From CAZKFN01 sp964552035 (GTDB taxonomy: Bacteria > Bacteroidota > Bacteroidia > Flavobacteriales_E > Vicingaceae), in NCBI GenBank assembly GCA_964552035.1, contig CAZKFN010000006.1, positions 1 through 50,468 of the forward strand: a DNA stretch of 50,468 nt. Direction: 5' to 3'. Shown piece by piece: positions 9,369-17,260 of the stretch. Position numbers and translations under genes: made by a program. The notes under the pieces were generated by a model. That model saw nothing but the letters and a program-made list of their open reading frames with translations, did not search any database and was not told where the DNA came from. How positions within the stretch are numbered: the stretch's first letter is position 1; each line of letters begins with the position of its first letter.

Positions 9369-10471
9369 TTGCTATGATTTTTAATTTGTTCATACACTAG
9401 TAATTGGTTTTTTGAAACTACTTGTTCATTTTCGGATATGCCTGATTTAATAAAAGTAGTGCCGTTGCTTTTGGTCAATATTTCGATTTTCCTATTTTCT
9501 ATTTCACAATCGCTTTTGTAGACCACTAAATAATCTTGATTATCGTCAAAAACCAAAGATTCAGTTGGAACACCTATGGCTTTGATGCTTTGATTTTTTA
9601 AAGCAATAACATCTACCAACATTCCAGGTTTTAATTTTAACTCTGGATTGGGCAGTACAATTCTTGCTTTTAGCACTTTAGATTCTGTATCTAGGATTTG
9701 TGAAATGGCTTGAATTTTTCCTTCAAAAATGGTGTCCGGATAGGAAATAGTGGTCATATTAGCATGCATTCCTATTTTAATATGCTGTACGTCAGTTGCA
9801 TATATGTCTACCATAATCCAAACTTCATCTAAGCCTGAAATGGTAAATAAAGGTTCAGAGTCGGTTGATATTTGTGTGCCGGATGAAATGGATTTTTCAG
9901 TGATAACTCCACTACTTGGAGCTTTGATTTTAAAAACTCCTTTTGTTGAACTAGCACTATAAAGCTTTAAATTGTTTTCAATATTTTGCTTTTCTGATTT
10001 GAGGATAGCTAATTTACTTTCTGCTTCTAATAAATCTTTTTGAGAAGCAATTCCATCCTCATACATGGATTGAACAGATTTTAATTTCTGCTCTGCAACT
10101 TTTATTTCGTTGTTGATGTTGCTTAAAGTAGAATTCCAGTTACTTAGTTCAACACTGCTCAACTCTGCTAGGGTTTGCCCTTTTGTAACTTGATCACCCA
10201 AGGAGAAGTAAACCTTAGAAATAATTCCATCAATAAGGCTAACATATTTAAGTACTTTATCGGGATTAGCTTCAACAGATGCAGTTAAATGAATTCCTTC
10301 TTTTACTTCCTCTACTAAAGCAGTAGCTAATTCAATTTCATTTTTAAAATCTTCATTCAAACAGTAAGGTTCCCCAAAAGCTATTTCCTCATGAATAGGA
10401 GCATCGCAGCTGCTTATAAAAAGTACTATTATGCCAAGCTGAATTATATGGGGTATTTTTTTCATAATCAT
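9365..10471 (-). CDS. RND efflux periplasmic adaptor lipoprotein (CusB/CzcB type)
   Basis: Membrane fusion protein linking pump and outer-membrane channel. It has 368 residues. A second in-frame ATG at 10465 is an equally good start. The N-terminus is a lipoprotein signal ending in FISSC (Cys22 from the first ATG). Next come a barrel-sandwich/lipoyl half (about 65-95), a helical hairpin (about 100-165), the second lipoyl half with PSSGVITEKSISSGTQIST (about 180-200), a beta-barrel and a membrane-proximal domain. No Met- or His-rich metal-binding tail is visible, so substrate specificity is not revealed. It lies 26 bp after the channel gene and overlaps the pump gene by four bases. Confidence 0.93.
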   Translation of the reverse strand: MIMKKIPHIIQLGIIVLFISSCDAPIHEEIAFGEPYCLNEDFKNEIELATALVEEVKEGIHLTASVEANPDKVLKYVSLIDGIISKVYFSLGDQVTKGQTLAELSSVELSNWNSTLSNINNEIKVAEQKLKSVQSMYEDGIASQKDLLEAESKLAILKSEKQNIENNLKLYSASSTKGVFKIKAPSSGVITEKSISSGTQISTDSEPLFTISGLDEVWIMVDIYATDVQHIKIGMHANMTTISYPDTIFEGKIQAISQILDTESKVLKARIVLPNPELKLKPGMLVDVIALKNQSIKAIGVPTESLVFDDNQDYLVVYKSDCEIENRKIEILTKSNGTTFIKSGISENEQVVSKNQLLVYEQIKNHSK

Positions 10472-10497
10472 TTATTTTTTAATTCTATGTTCCTTTT

Positions 10498-11784
10498 TTA
10501 TTGAACAATATCACTACCAACCGAAAAATTAAGTTCTTCTGCTTTTACGTTTACTTCGAGTATGGCTTCTAGAATAATTTTTTTGTTTTCAAGGTAAGCG
10601 TCTAGAAAATCGAGGTATTCTACAATGTTGATATTCCGATTACTAAAATTTTTAGTATAACTCACCAAAAGCTCATCGATGGTTTCTTCATAGTTAGAAT
10701 CAATTTGTTCAAAAAAGGTAATAGCAGCATGAAGATTTTTGTAGGCCAATACAATTTCATTCTCCACTCTTAATTCCTTTTCTTTAAACTTAAGTTCTGC
10801 TTGCTCTATCCCAACCCTTGCCGATTGGATATTTCCTTGATTTCTATCAAAAAAGGGAAGGTCAATGCTCAAGCCAAAACCTACAAAGTCATACATAATA
10901 CCACCACCTCTATCATATCCAGCTTTTAAAGAAAGATCGGGAACTCTTTTAGCTTTTTCATATCTTAATAAGCTGTTGTAATAACTTTCCTCCAAAGCAG
11001 CGATTTTAAAATCAGGCCTATTTTCTTTTGCAGAGTCTATAAGCTGGTTGAGTGAAACATCATGAAGGGAGTTGACATCCTTTTTATACCCTTCGTTTTG
11101 AATCTTCAAAATAGTATTGGCAGGCAGATGCATGAGAATTTTTAATTCACTTTCCGATTTGTTTATAGCATTGTTGAGATCGTTTAAGTTTTTGGAAATT
11201 TCTAGCTCTGATGCTTTTAATCGAATGTATTCTCCTTTACCAATATTCCCCTGTTCCAATTGGTTTTTATAAGCTTTACTCAAGGTTTGAATGGAATTAA
11301 ACTGAGCTCCATAAACTTCTTTAAGTTGTTGAAGAAACTGAAACTCTGTTAGTTGCTTTCTAAACTCTATTTTTAAGATTCTTAATACATCTTCAAAATA
11401 CTCTTTGGATTGTTCTAAAGATATTTCTTCAATAGCTACTAATTTTTTGCGTTTCCTAGCTGTATATATTAATTGTTCCACAGCTATAGCAACTTGTTGG
11501 TTCTTGCCAAAGTTTCCACCATTAAACCCTTCTAAAGTATCTTGGAGTTGGTTATTTGTCCATAAGTTTACCTCATCAATTTCTAAAGTGGGATTTGGCC
11601 ATAACTTGGCTTGAATGAGTTTAGCTTCTGCATGTGAAATCTCTAACTTTTCGGCAAGTAACTGTATATTTTCTTTTAAGAATAATGCCTCAGACGCCTC
11701 TCGACTTAAAAATAAGGTGTCTTGAGCAAAAAGAGCAAAAGGAGATAAAAAAATTATAATCAGCAGGTATTTAATACACCTCAT
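10498..11784 (-). CDS. TolC-family outer-membrane channel (CusC/CzcC type)
   Basis: Outer-membrane factor that would carry metal ions through the outer membrane as the exit duct of the exporter. It has 428 residues, a cleavable signal peptide (MRCIKYLLIIIFLSPFALFAQD) and the long, amphipathic, coiled-coil-prone helices of the family. The two repeats are recognisable from paired short strands with aromatic and glycine residues (LKAGYDRGGGIMYDFVGFGLSIDLPFFDRNQGNIQSAR in the second). The start is 97 bp after the kinase gene; that gap contains a promoter with phased repeats, so channel, adaptor and pump probably form their own inducible transcript. Confidence 0.92.
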   Translation of the reverse strand: MRCIKYLLIIIFLSPFALFAQDTLFLSREASEALFLKENIQLLAEKLEISHAEAKLIQAKLWPNPTLEIDEVNLWTNNQLQDTLEGFNGGNFGKNQQVAIAVEQLIYTARKRKKLVAIEEISLEQSKEYFEDVLRILKIEFRKQLTEFQFLQQLKEVYGAQFNSIQTLSKAYKNQLEQGNIGKGEYIRLKASELEISKNLNDLNNAINKSESELKILMHLPANTILKIQNEGYKKDVNSLHDVSLNQLIDSAKENRPDFKIAALEESYYNSLLRYEKAKRVPDLSLKAGYDRGGGIMYDFVGFGLSIDLPFFDRNQGNIQSARVGIEQAELKFKEKELRVENEIVLAYKNLHAAITFFEQIDSNYEETIDELLVSYTKNFSNRNINIVEYLDFLDAYLENKKIILEAILEVNVKAEELNFSVGSDIVQ

Positions 11785-11826
11785 AAACTAACTTATGACT
11801 TAAATGAGGGTCAAATGTCCTTAGAG

Positions 11827-11880
11827 CAAACTTAAAAACACCTTAAAGTGAATTAATTTTGCCTTAAAACCATTTAAAAT
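11827..11880 (-). promoter_or_regulatory. Promoter of efflux operon with phased direct repeats (probable response-regulator site)
   Basis: On the minus strand a -7 element TAAGTTTG (plus positions 11827-11834) lies about 45 bases before the channel gene start. No -33 TTTG is present. In its place, and further upstream, are repeats of TTTAAG: CTTAAA on the plus strand starts at 11831, 11842 and 11863, with a related TTTAAA at 11873. Spacings of 11, 21 and 10 bases put every copy on one face of the helix, the pattern typical of OmpR/PhoB-family sites. The obvious binding candidate is the regulator encoded at 13252-13935. Sequence and spacing are seen; binding is inferred. Confidence 0.55.
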
Positions 11881-11881
11881 A

Positions 11882-13255
11882 CTAGCTTTTAGTTTTAAAA
11901 TGGACTTCAAAAATATTGCTATTTTGTGTAGAACTTCTATAGCTTATTTCTCCATTATAGAATTCAAATATTTTTTTAGCCAAAACAAGTCCTAAACCAA
12001 AGCCTGTTTTCCCCTTGCTATTTTTGCCTCTAAAAGCATGCTCAAATAATTTCCCTTGCTCCTCTTCACTTACTATTTCCCCGTTGTTTCGTATAGTAAT
12101 GAGTAGTGTGTTTTTTAAGCTACAATTAATTTTAATTTCTGCTTTATCATCATTGCTATAATGAATAGCATTTAATAATAGGTTTAAAAATGCTTGTTTA
12201 ACAAGTGTTTTGCTTGCATTAATAACTAGGGTAGAATCTTCAAAGTCGTCTGGGAAATAATTTACTTCAAAAGAAAAGTGGGGATAAATACCTTTTAACT
12301 CTTCAATGCTATCGAATAACAAATCATCAATCCTAAGATTGGCTACTTCTATGGGTTGTCCAGCTTCTAATTTAGAAATTTTTAAAAAAACAGAGATAAT
12401 TTCTCCCAAAGACTTGGCTTGATTGATTTGAACTTCTAATTCCTGGTGTATTTTTTCTACATCCGTATAGGTTTTTAACTTTTCTAATTCTGAAACTAAA
12501 ACTGCAACAGGGGTTTTTAGTTCATGAGAAATATGCTGAATAGCATTTTTTTGAAAAGCAAAAGCTTCTCTTGTCCTTTTTAATAAATCATTAAATCGCT
12601 GGGTAAGATGTTGGATTTCATAAGAAGAAGTGTTAGCTTCTAATAAGTCTGATTGTTGTGTAACAAGATTATAGCGTTGTAATTTTTCTGCCAAATCTGT
12701 AATGGGTTTAGAAATTACCTTAGAAAGGTAAAGAGAAATAAAAATTACAATAACTGAAATAGCACTAAAAATAACAATAAGAACATTTCTTAAAAAGTAA
12801 AGCTTAGAATAACCAAAAGCATCATAAGCCTTGCTAATAGCATAATAAGAAGTATTGTTTTTTTCATAATAAATTCCTACTAAATCATAATCTCCCTCTT
12901 TAGTTTCTACCCATCGATTAGAAGGAGAAAGTTGACCTAATACCTTAGTGGTTTGAAGAATTGCTAAAGAATCTAAGCTGGAAAAAACAAGATCTTTATG
13001 TCCGTCGTAAATTAACAGCTTTTCATCGTAAAAATCATGTATATCTTGAGCATCTAGCATTAAAGCTAATTCTTCGCTCATAGCTTTAAATTCAGTAACT
13101 AAACCTATGGTATATTTTATTTTTTCATACTGTTGTTGTTGAAACTCTTCTTCTCTATATTCTGAGAAAACAATATATATGATGATGAGTGAAATCGCTG
13201 AAAGTGCAATTACAGTAATTGAAAAATAGAGCAATATTTCATTTCTTATCTTCAT
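11882..13255 (-). CDS. Sensor histidine kinase of the metal-efflux locus
   Basis: Inner-membrane kinase of 457 residues in the CusS/CzcS position. Domains: TM1 (about 8-30), a periplasmic sensor region (31-155), TM2 (about 156-178), a HAMP-like linker (about 179-230), HisKA with His244 in HISHELKTP, and an HATPase with NLLLNAIHYS, RNNGEIV and GKTGFGLGLVLAKKIFEF. The usual DNG of the G1 box reads NNG, which is seen in functional kinases. The gene overlaps the response regulator gene by four bases. The periplasmic region has no obvious His/Met cluster, so the sensed metal is unknown. Confidence 0.93.
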   Translation of the reverse strand: MKIRNEILLYFSITVIALSAISLIIIYIVFSEYREEEFQQQQYEKIKYTIGLVTEFKAMSEELALMLDAQDIHDFYDEKLLIYDGHKDLVFSSLDSLAILQTTKVLGQLSPSNRWVETKEGDYDLVGIYYEKNNTSYYAISKAYDAFGYSKLYFLRNVLIVIFSAISVIVIFISLYLSKVISKPITDLAEKLQRYNLVTQQSDLLEANTSSYEIQHLTQRFNDLLKRTREAFAFQKNAIQHISHELKTPVAVLVSELEKLKTYTDVEKIHQELEVQINQAKSLGEIISVFLKISKLEAGQPIEVANLRIDDLLFDSIEELKGIYPHFSFEVNYFPDDFEDSTLVINASKTLVKQAFLNLLLNAIHYSNDDKAEIKINCSLKNTLLITIRNNGEIVSEEEQGKLFEHAFRGKNSKGKTGFGLGLVLAKKIFEFYNGEISYRSSTQNSNIFEVHFKTKS

Positions 13256-13935
13256 TCTGTATCCATATAATAGCCATAACCTACTTTAGTTTTAATGCTA
13301 TTTTTATCAAAGGGGCGATCAACTTTATTTCTTAAAAAGTTAATATAAACCTCTATCATATTGGTGTTTGTTTCAAAAGAGTTTCCCCATATTTCCTTGA
13401 TTAATTCTTTCTTTGATATTATCTCTCCTTGATTTTCGCAAAGTTTTAATAGAATTTGATACTCTCTAGGAGTTAATGCAATTTCTTTCCCTGCTCTAAA
13501 TACAGTTTTTTGTGCAGGCTTGATGACAATATCTAATGCTGTAATGTTCTTATCTTTCTGAGGACTTTGGCTTGATACACTCCTGTTGATAAGAGATTTA
13601 AGCCTTAAAACTAACTCCCTCATAAAAAAAGGTTTGGTTAGGTAATCATCAGCGCCACTATCAAAACCCTTGATTTTATCTTCGAGCTCACTAAAGGCTG
13701 TGAGCATTAAAATTGGCGTTTCAGTATTATAAGTTCTAAAGCTTTTACAGAGATCTAAACCTGTTTTTCCAGGTAAATTGATATCTAATATAATACAATC
13801 AAAAGTGGATTGTTTTAAAATTTTTTCTGCCAGTAAACCATCAAAAACACTTTCTGGGAAATACCCTTCAGCTTTTAATGCATCGCTAATGTTTTGATTT
13901 AATATGGGATCATCTTCTACAATAAGCACTTTCAT
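13252..13935 (-). CDS. OmpR-family response regulator of the metal-efflux locus
   Basis: CusR/CzcR-like transcription activator of 227 residues. The receiver domain (1-118) has VEDDP, phospho-acceptor Asp51 in IILDINLPG, LTAFS and LTKPF. The winged-helix DNA-binding domain (about 130-225) has LTPREYQILLKLCENQG and NMIEVYINFLRNKVDRP. It is first in a same-strand series of regulator, kinase, channel, adaptor and pump, so it most likely controls the efflux genes and perhaps itself. A TAAGTTTG -7 element (13940-13947) lies only a few bases before its ATG, predicting a leaderless or nearly leaderless transcript. Confidence 0.94.
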   Translation of the reverse strand: MKVLIVEDDPILNQNISDALKAEGYFPESVFDGLLAEKILKQSTFDCIILDINLPGKTGLDLCKSFRTYNTETPILMLTAFSELEDKIKGFDSGADDYLTKPFFMRELVLRLKSLINRSVSSQSPQKDKNITALDIVIKPAQKTVFRAGKEIALTPREYQILLKLCENQGEIISKKELIKEIWGNSFETNTNMIEVYINFLRNKVDRPFDKNSIKTKVGYGYYMDTE

Positions 13936-13939
13936 CTTA

Positions 13940-13947
13940 CAAACTTA
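13940..13947 (-). promoter_or_regulatory. -7 element for the metal-response regulator gene
   Basis: The minus-strand sequence TAAGTTTG matches TAnnTTTG exactly and is identical to the -7 element of the efflux operon at 11827-11834. It ends four bases before the ATG, so the transcript would start at or next to the start codon. It also contains part of a CTTAAG palindrome resembling the repeats at the efflux promoter. Confidence 0.45.
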
Positions 13948-13955
13948 AGGATTGA

Positions 13956-14171
13956 ATTCGTTGTGTTTTTATAAAAAATACGGATTTAATAGAAAACCAA
14001 AAATATACTCTATATAAATATGTAGGATTATATAAATTCTCTGCATCTGATTTTTTAGAAGATACAACAGCTCTACAAGCAAAAATTATAAACGTTGACG
14101 TAGCAGATAATAAAGATAATAAAATAATATTTTTAATATATATAAGTATGGTAGGTTTATTTTTAAAATGA
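13956..14171 (+). other. Open frame without start codon in intergenic gap; possible gene remnant
   Basis: The 275-base gap between the regulator and the serine hydrolase contains a frame of 71 sense codons, bounded by TGA at 13953 and TGA at 14169. There is no ATG, GTG or TTG before an ATG near its end (14148). The predicted residues look protein-like (for example LYKFSASDFLEDTTALQAK), with a hydrophobic C-terminal segment (KIIFLIYISMVGLFLK). In such AT-rich DNA a stop-free run of this length is unusual. It could be the tail of a gene whose 5' part was lost, or chance. I recognise no homolog. Confidence 0.25.
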
Positions 14172-14210
14172 TAAACATTAAATTTAAAGTTTTATAAAAA
14201 AACAGACATT

Positions 14211-15437
14211 ATGTTTCCAAGAGTTTCTACCTTAATTTTAGGTGTACTTATTTCTGCCACTCAATTTTTAGTTGCACAGCAAAATACTGTTTGCCCAACC
14301 ATACTGCTTGAAGATGAACGAGATTTACCAGAAAATATACCTGGAGAAACTATGGGGCAAAAATTAGAAAGTCTTTTATTTTGGTCTCAAGAAGAAAAAG
14401 AAAGAAGATTTTCTATGATGCAAAGCATTTATCCTAGCATTGTGATAGAAAAAGGCGAACAGAGTTATTCCTACGAACAAAAACCCAACATAAAGCCCCA
14501 GTGGGAAGATAATACAAACCTAGCTTCTTACATGGAAAAGAATCATATTGCTGGATTAATGGTCATTCAAGACAATGTCATTCAATTAGAAGCTTATGGT
14601 CAAGATGTGAATTCTCAAACACTTTGGACATCATATTCTGTTGCTAAATCTATTTCTTCTTTATTGGTAGGAGTAGCTCTAAAAGAAGGATACATTCACA
14701 GTTTGGAGGATCCCTTAGAAAACTACATTTCTGAATTTAAGGATAATGATTATGGAAAAGTAACGGTTCGCCAACTGTTAAGCATGACTTCTGGAATTGC
14801 ATGGAATGAGGATTATACAGATGCTAATTCTGATGTAGCACAAATGTATCAACGTGCTTGTGAAGGAAAAGAACCCCATATTATCACCTATATGAAAGAG
14901 TTGAAGTCAATTCATCCGGCTGGGAAAAAATGGAACTACAGTACTGGTGAAACGGATTTAGTGGGGATTTTAATTCAAAAAGCAACAGGTAAAAGCTTAT
15001 CAGACTATCTTTCAGAAAAGATATGGAAACCTATGGGAATGCAAAGCTGCGCTTATTGGCTGGCTGATGAATGCAGTAACTTAAACATAGGGGGAAGTGG
15101 GCTATCTGCTAGCTTAAGGGATTTTTCTCGTTTGGGGAGCTTAATGCTAAATCATGGAAATATTGAAGGGGAAAGTATAGTAGCTGAAGAATGGTTAAAA
15201 GATGCAACTTCTCCTTTATTTGAAGTCAATGATCAAGGAGGAGGATATGGATATCTTTGGTGGTGTAATCCCGATGGAAGTTATGCAGCACATGGTATTT
15301 TTGGTCAAATGCTTTATATAAATCCTCAAGAAAATTTAATTGTTACCCAGATAGCTGCATGGCCTGAGGCTGGCTCTAAAGAGTTGTCTCAAAGACAAGA
15401 AGCATTTATACAAGCAGTGAGAAATGCTTTAAAATAA
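14211..15437 (+). CDS. Exported serine hydrolase, class C beta-lactamase fold
   Basis: Protein of 408 residues with a signal peptide (about 1-22, ending FLVAQ). It has the penicillin-binding/beta-lactamase fold motifs: Ser143-x-x-Lys146 (SVAK), a Tyr motif Y243-S-T in place of the usual YxN, and HGIFG (361-365) in place of KTG. This set resembles esterases and 6-aminohexanoate-dimer hydrolase-like enzymes more than true beta-lactamases, so an esterase or amidase role in the periplasm is more likely than antibiotic resistance. The substrate is unknown. It is followed 141 bp later by the DUF4142 gene and probably has its own promoter. Confidence 0.9.
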   Translation: MFPRVSTLILGVLISATQFLVAQQNTVCPTILLEDERDLPENIPGETMGQKLESLLFWSQEEKERRFSMMQSIYPSIVIEKGEQSYSYEQKPNIKPQWEDNTNLASYMEKNHIAGLMVIQDNVIQLEAYGQDVNSQTLWTSYSVAKSISSLLVGVALKEGYIHSLEDPLENYISEFKDNDYGKVTVRQLLSMTSGIAWNEDYTDANSDVAQMYQRACEGKEPHIITYMKELKSIHPAGKKWNYSTGETDLVGILIQKATGKSLSDYLSEKIWKPMGMQSCAYWLADECSNLNIGGSGLSASLRDFSRLGSLMLNHGNIEGESIVAEEWLKDATSPLFEVNDQGGGYGYLWWCNPDGSYAAHGIFGQMLYINPQENLIVTQIAAWPEAGSKELSQRQEAFIQAVRNALK

Positions 15438-15510
15438 ATTATTAAAAATAAAAACTCCTCCTATAATAATTTCTAAAAGAAGTATAGCTAAAAAAATAAT
15501 TTAACTTTTT

Positions 15511-15540
15511 TGTAACCTTTTGTTTGTTGAAGTACTCTAT
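15511..15540 (+). promoter_or_regulatory. Candidate ECF-sigma promoter before the DUF4142 gene
   Basis: TGTAACC (15511-15517), sixteen bases, then ACTCTAT (15534-15540) resembles the AAC-containing -35 and CGTCTAT-like -10 elements used by many ECF sigma factors. It lies 38 bases before the DUF4142 ATG, and the same transcript would run into the ECF sigma gene, so autoregulation is plausible. The match is by eye to general ECF patterns. Confidence 0.3.
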
Positions 15541-15578
15541 ATAGATGAACACTTATTATTCATTTAAAATTAAATACT

Positions 15579-16112
15579 ATGAGTACTTTAAATAAAACAA
15601 TCCAATGGATAGCGATAGCTATCTTTACTACCACTTTTATGACTTTTTCTGTTTCAGCACAGGATTTAACCGATCCGGAAATTGCATCTATTGCGGTAAC
15701 AGCAAACTCTATTGATGTAGATTACGGTAAAATTGCTTTAAAAAAATCATCTACTCCAGCAGTAAAGAAATTTGCTCAAGCGATGATAGATGATCATAAT
15801 AGCATCATACAACAAGCTGTTGATTTGGCAAATAAATTGGGGGTAACTCCTAAAGACAATGCTGTAACTCAGGAATTACTTCAAGGTTCTAAAGAGATGA
15901 CTGCTAACTTAAATAGTAAAAAGGGGAAAGCGTTTGATAAAGCTTATATCGACAATGAAGTTTCCTATCATGAGGCAGTGATTTCAACAGTAAAGAATGT
16001 GTTGATTCCTCAATCTACTAATAAAGAGTTGAAAGCCTTATTAGTAAAAGTTACTCCCTTGTTAGATGCACATCTAGAAATGGCCAAACAAGCTCAAGCG
16101 GGACTTAAATAG
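15579..16112 (+). CDS. DUF4142-domain exported protein
   Basis: Protein of 177 residues with a signal peptide cleaved near VSA-QDL (about residue 27). The rest is helical and matches the DUF4142 family: DYGKIALKKSSTPAVKKFAQAMIDDHNSI in the first part and a closing helix LLDAHLEMAKQAQ. It is a ferritin-like four-helix protein of the periplasm with no established biochemical role; relatives are common in stress-induced clusters. It lies seven bases before the cupredoxin reading frame and upstream of an ECF sigma gene, which suggests one envelope-stress operon. Confidence 0.88.
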   Translation: MSTLNKTIQWIAIAIFTTTFMTFSVSAQDLTDPEIASIAVTANSIDVDYGKIALKKSSTPAVKKFAQAMIDDHNSIIQQAVDLANKLGVTPKDNAVTQELLQGSKEMTANLNSKKGKAFDKAYIDNEVSYHEAVISTVKNVLIPQSTNKELKALLVKVTPLLDAHLEMAKQAQAGLK

Positions 16113-16119
16113 AAGAGTC

Positions 16120-16466
16120 ATGGAAAAAACAATAAAAAATTTTATTTTACTTGGAATTATTTTCCCTTTTTAGTGGCTTGTGGTTCTTCAGAAAAAAAGT
16201 CAGTTGAATCCCATGCTACAACCTTTGAAGTTTTTATTAAGGACATGCAATTTAATCCCAGTGAATTACATATTCACAAAGGGGATACCGTGATTTGGTA
16301 TAATGATGGTATTGTTGTTCATGACATTACAGCACAGCCTGATGATTCTTGGGGTTCAGAATTAATTGCCATTGGAGAAGAATGGAAAACAGTAATAAAT
16401 GAAGATATAAATTATATCTGTAGCATTCATCCAACCATGAAAGGGAAAATTATACTAGATAAATAA
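16120..16466 (+). pseudogene. Cupredoxin (plastocyanin-like) lipoprotein with frameshift in T-run
   Basis: The mature part is a type 1 copper protein: FNPSELHIHKGDTVIWYNDG, His in VVHDIT, and the Cys-x2-His-x2-Met ligand loop CSIHPTM. It would carry electrons or sequester copper in the periplasm. The frame holding this domain has only a GTG start at 16173 and no signal sequence. An ATG at 16120, seven bases after the DUF4142 stop, starts a perfect lipoprotein signal (MEKTIKNFILLGIIFPF) that runs into TAG. Adding one T to the run of five Ts at 16167-16171 joins the two into FPFLVACGSS, a normal lipobox. So the gene is broken by one base, through mutation, phase variation or sequencing error. 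Confidence 0.85.
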
Positions 16467-16582
16467 ATTAATATAAACGGAGGAGGAATGTATAGGGCAA
16501 TATGAACTCTTTCATTCCTCACTTTGTTTATATATTGACTCGTTTTGTTTTTAGAGTTGCTGTTTATTTAAAATTAAAGGAT

Positions 16583-17260
16583 ATGGATTCCAAGGCATAT
16601 GAAAAGCTAGAAGATTTAGAGATTATTTCAAGGGTTCTTAAAGGAGAAAAGTGGCTCTATAGAATAATTATTCGAAGGTATAACGGTTATTTATATAAAG
16701 TTGGAAAATCTTATGGTTTTAATCATTCAGATGTAGAGGACTTAATGCAAGAAACTTACATTAATGTTTATGTTAATTTGAAAAGCTTTGAAGGCCGCTC
16801 TTCTTTTAAAACATGGATTGTAAGGATTATGCTAAACCAATGTTATCACAAAACGCAACGTTCGAGCTATAAGCATAAAAAATATGTCAATGAATTTGAA
16901 GAAAATAAAAGTATTCCCATGCAAAAAGATTCGCAATCAGATGCCAATAGGACAATTCATAATATAGAGTTAAAACATGTTTTGGAGGATACTATACTAC
17001 ATTTGCCAGAAAAGTATAGAAATGTATTTACTTTAAGAGAGCTTAATGGCATGAATGTGCAGGATACTTCTGAGGCTTTGGGAATTTCAGAAAACAACGT
17101 TAAAGTAAGATTAAATCGTGCGAAAAACATGCTTCAAAATGACATTAAGAAAATGTATTCTACAGAAGAGATTTTCGAATTTAATTTGATTTATTGCGAT
17201 ACAATGGTAGAGCGAGTAATGAAAGCCATAGATTTATTGTCCGATTCTAAAGAGGCTTAA
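16583..17260 (+). CDS. ECF-type RNA polymerase sigma factor
   Basis: Sigma-70 family protein with only regions 2 and 4. From the ATG at 16583 it has 225 residues. Region 2 includes DVEDLMQETYINVYVNLKSFEGRSSFKTWIVRI, and region 4 includes LPEKYRNVFTLRELNGMNVQDTSEALGISENNVKVRLNRAK. The frame is open back to an ATG at 16502, but those 27 residues are hydrophobic and foreign to the family, so I choose 16583. A short C-terminal extension follows the region 4 helix-turn-helix. No anti-sigma gene is next to it; the deacetylase gene ends on the other strand with no gap. It likely controls the DUF4142-cupredoxin cluster in front of it. Confidence 0.9.
   Translation: MDSKAYEKLEDLEIISRVLKGEKWLYRIIIRRYNGYLYKVGKSYGFNHSDVEDLMQETYINVYVNLKSFEGRSSFKTWIVRIMLNQCYHKTQRSSYKHKKYVNEFEENKSIPMQKDSQSDANRTIHNIELKHVLEDTILHLPEKYRNVFTLRELNGMNVQDTSEALGISENNVKVRLNRAKNMLQNDIKKMYSTEEIFEFNLIYCDTMVERVMKAIDLLSDSKEA

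Noticed and set aside
14630..15310. Serine hydrolase as an antibiotic-resistance beta-lactamase
   Set aside because: The KTG box is HGI and the YxN box is YST, a pattern of esterase/amidase-like members; neighbours give no resistance context.
16173..16466. Treating the cupredoxin as a normal short gene starting at GTG 16173
   Set aside because: It would begin inside the lipobox (V-A-C) and lack any export signal, while a perfect signal peptide lies just upstream one base out of frame.
16502..16582. Upstream ATG for the ECF sigma factor
   Set aside because: The 27 added residues are hydrophobic and not part of sigma region 2; the ATG at 16583 gives a normal N-terminus.
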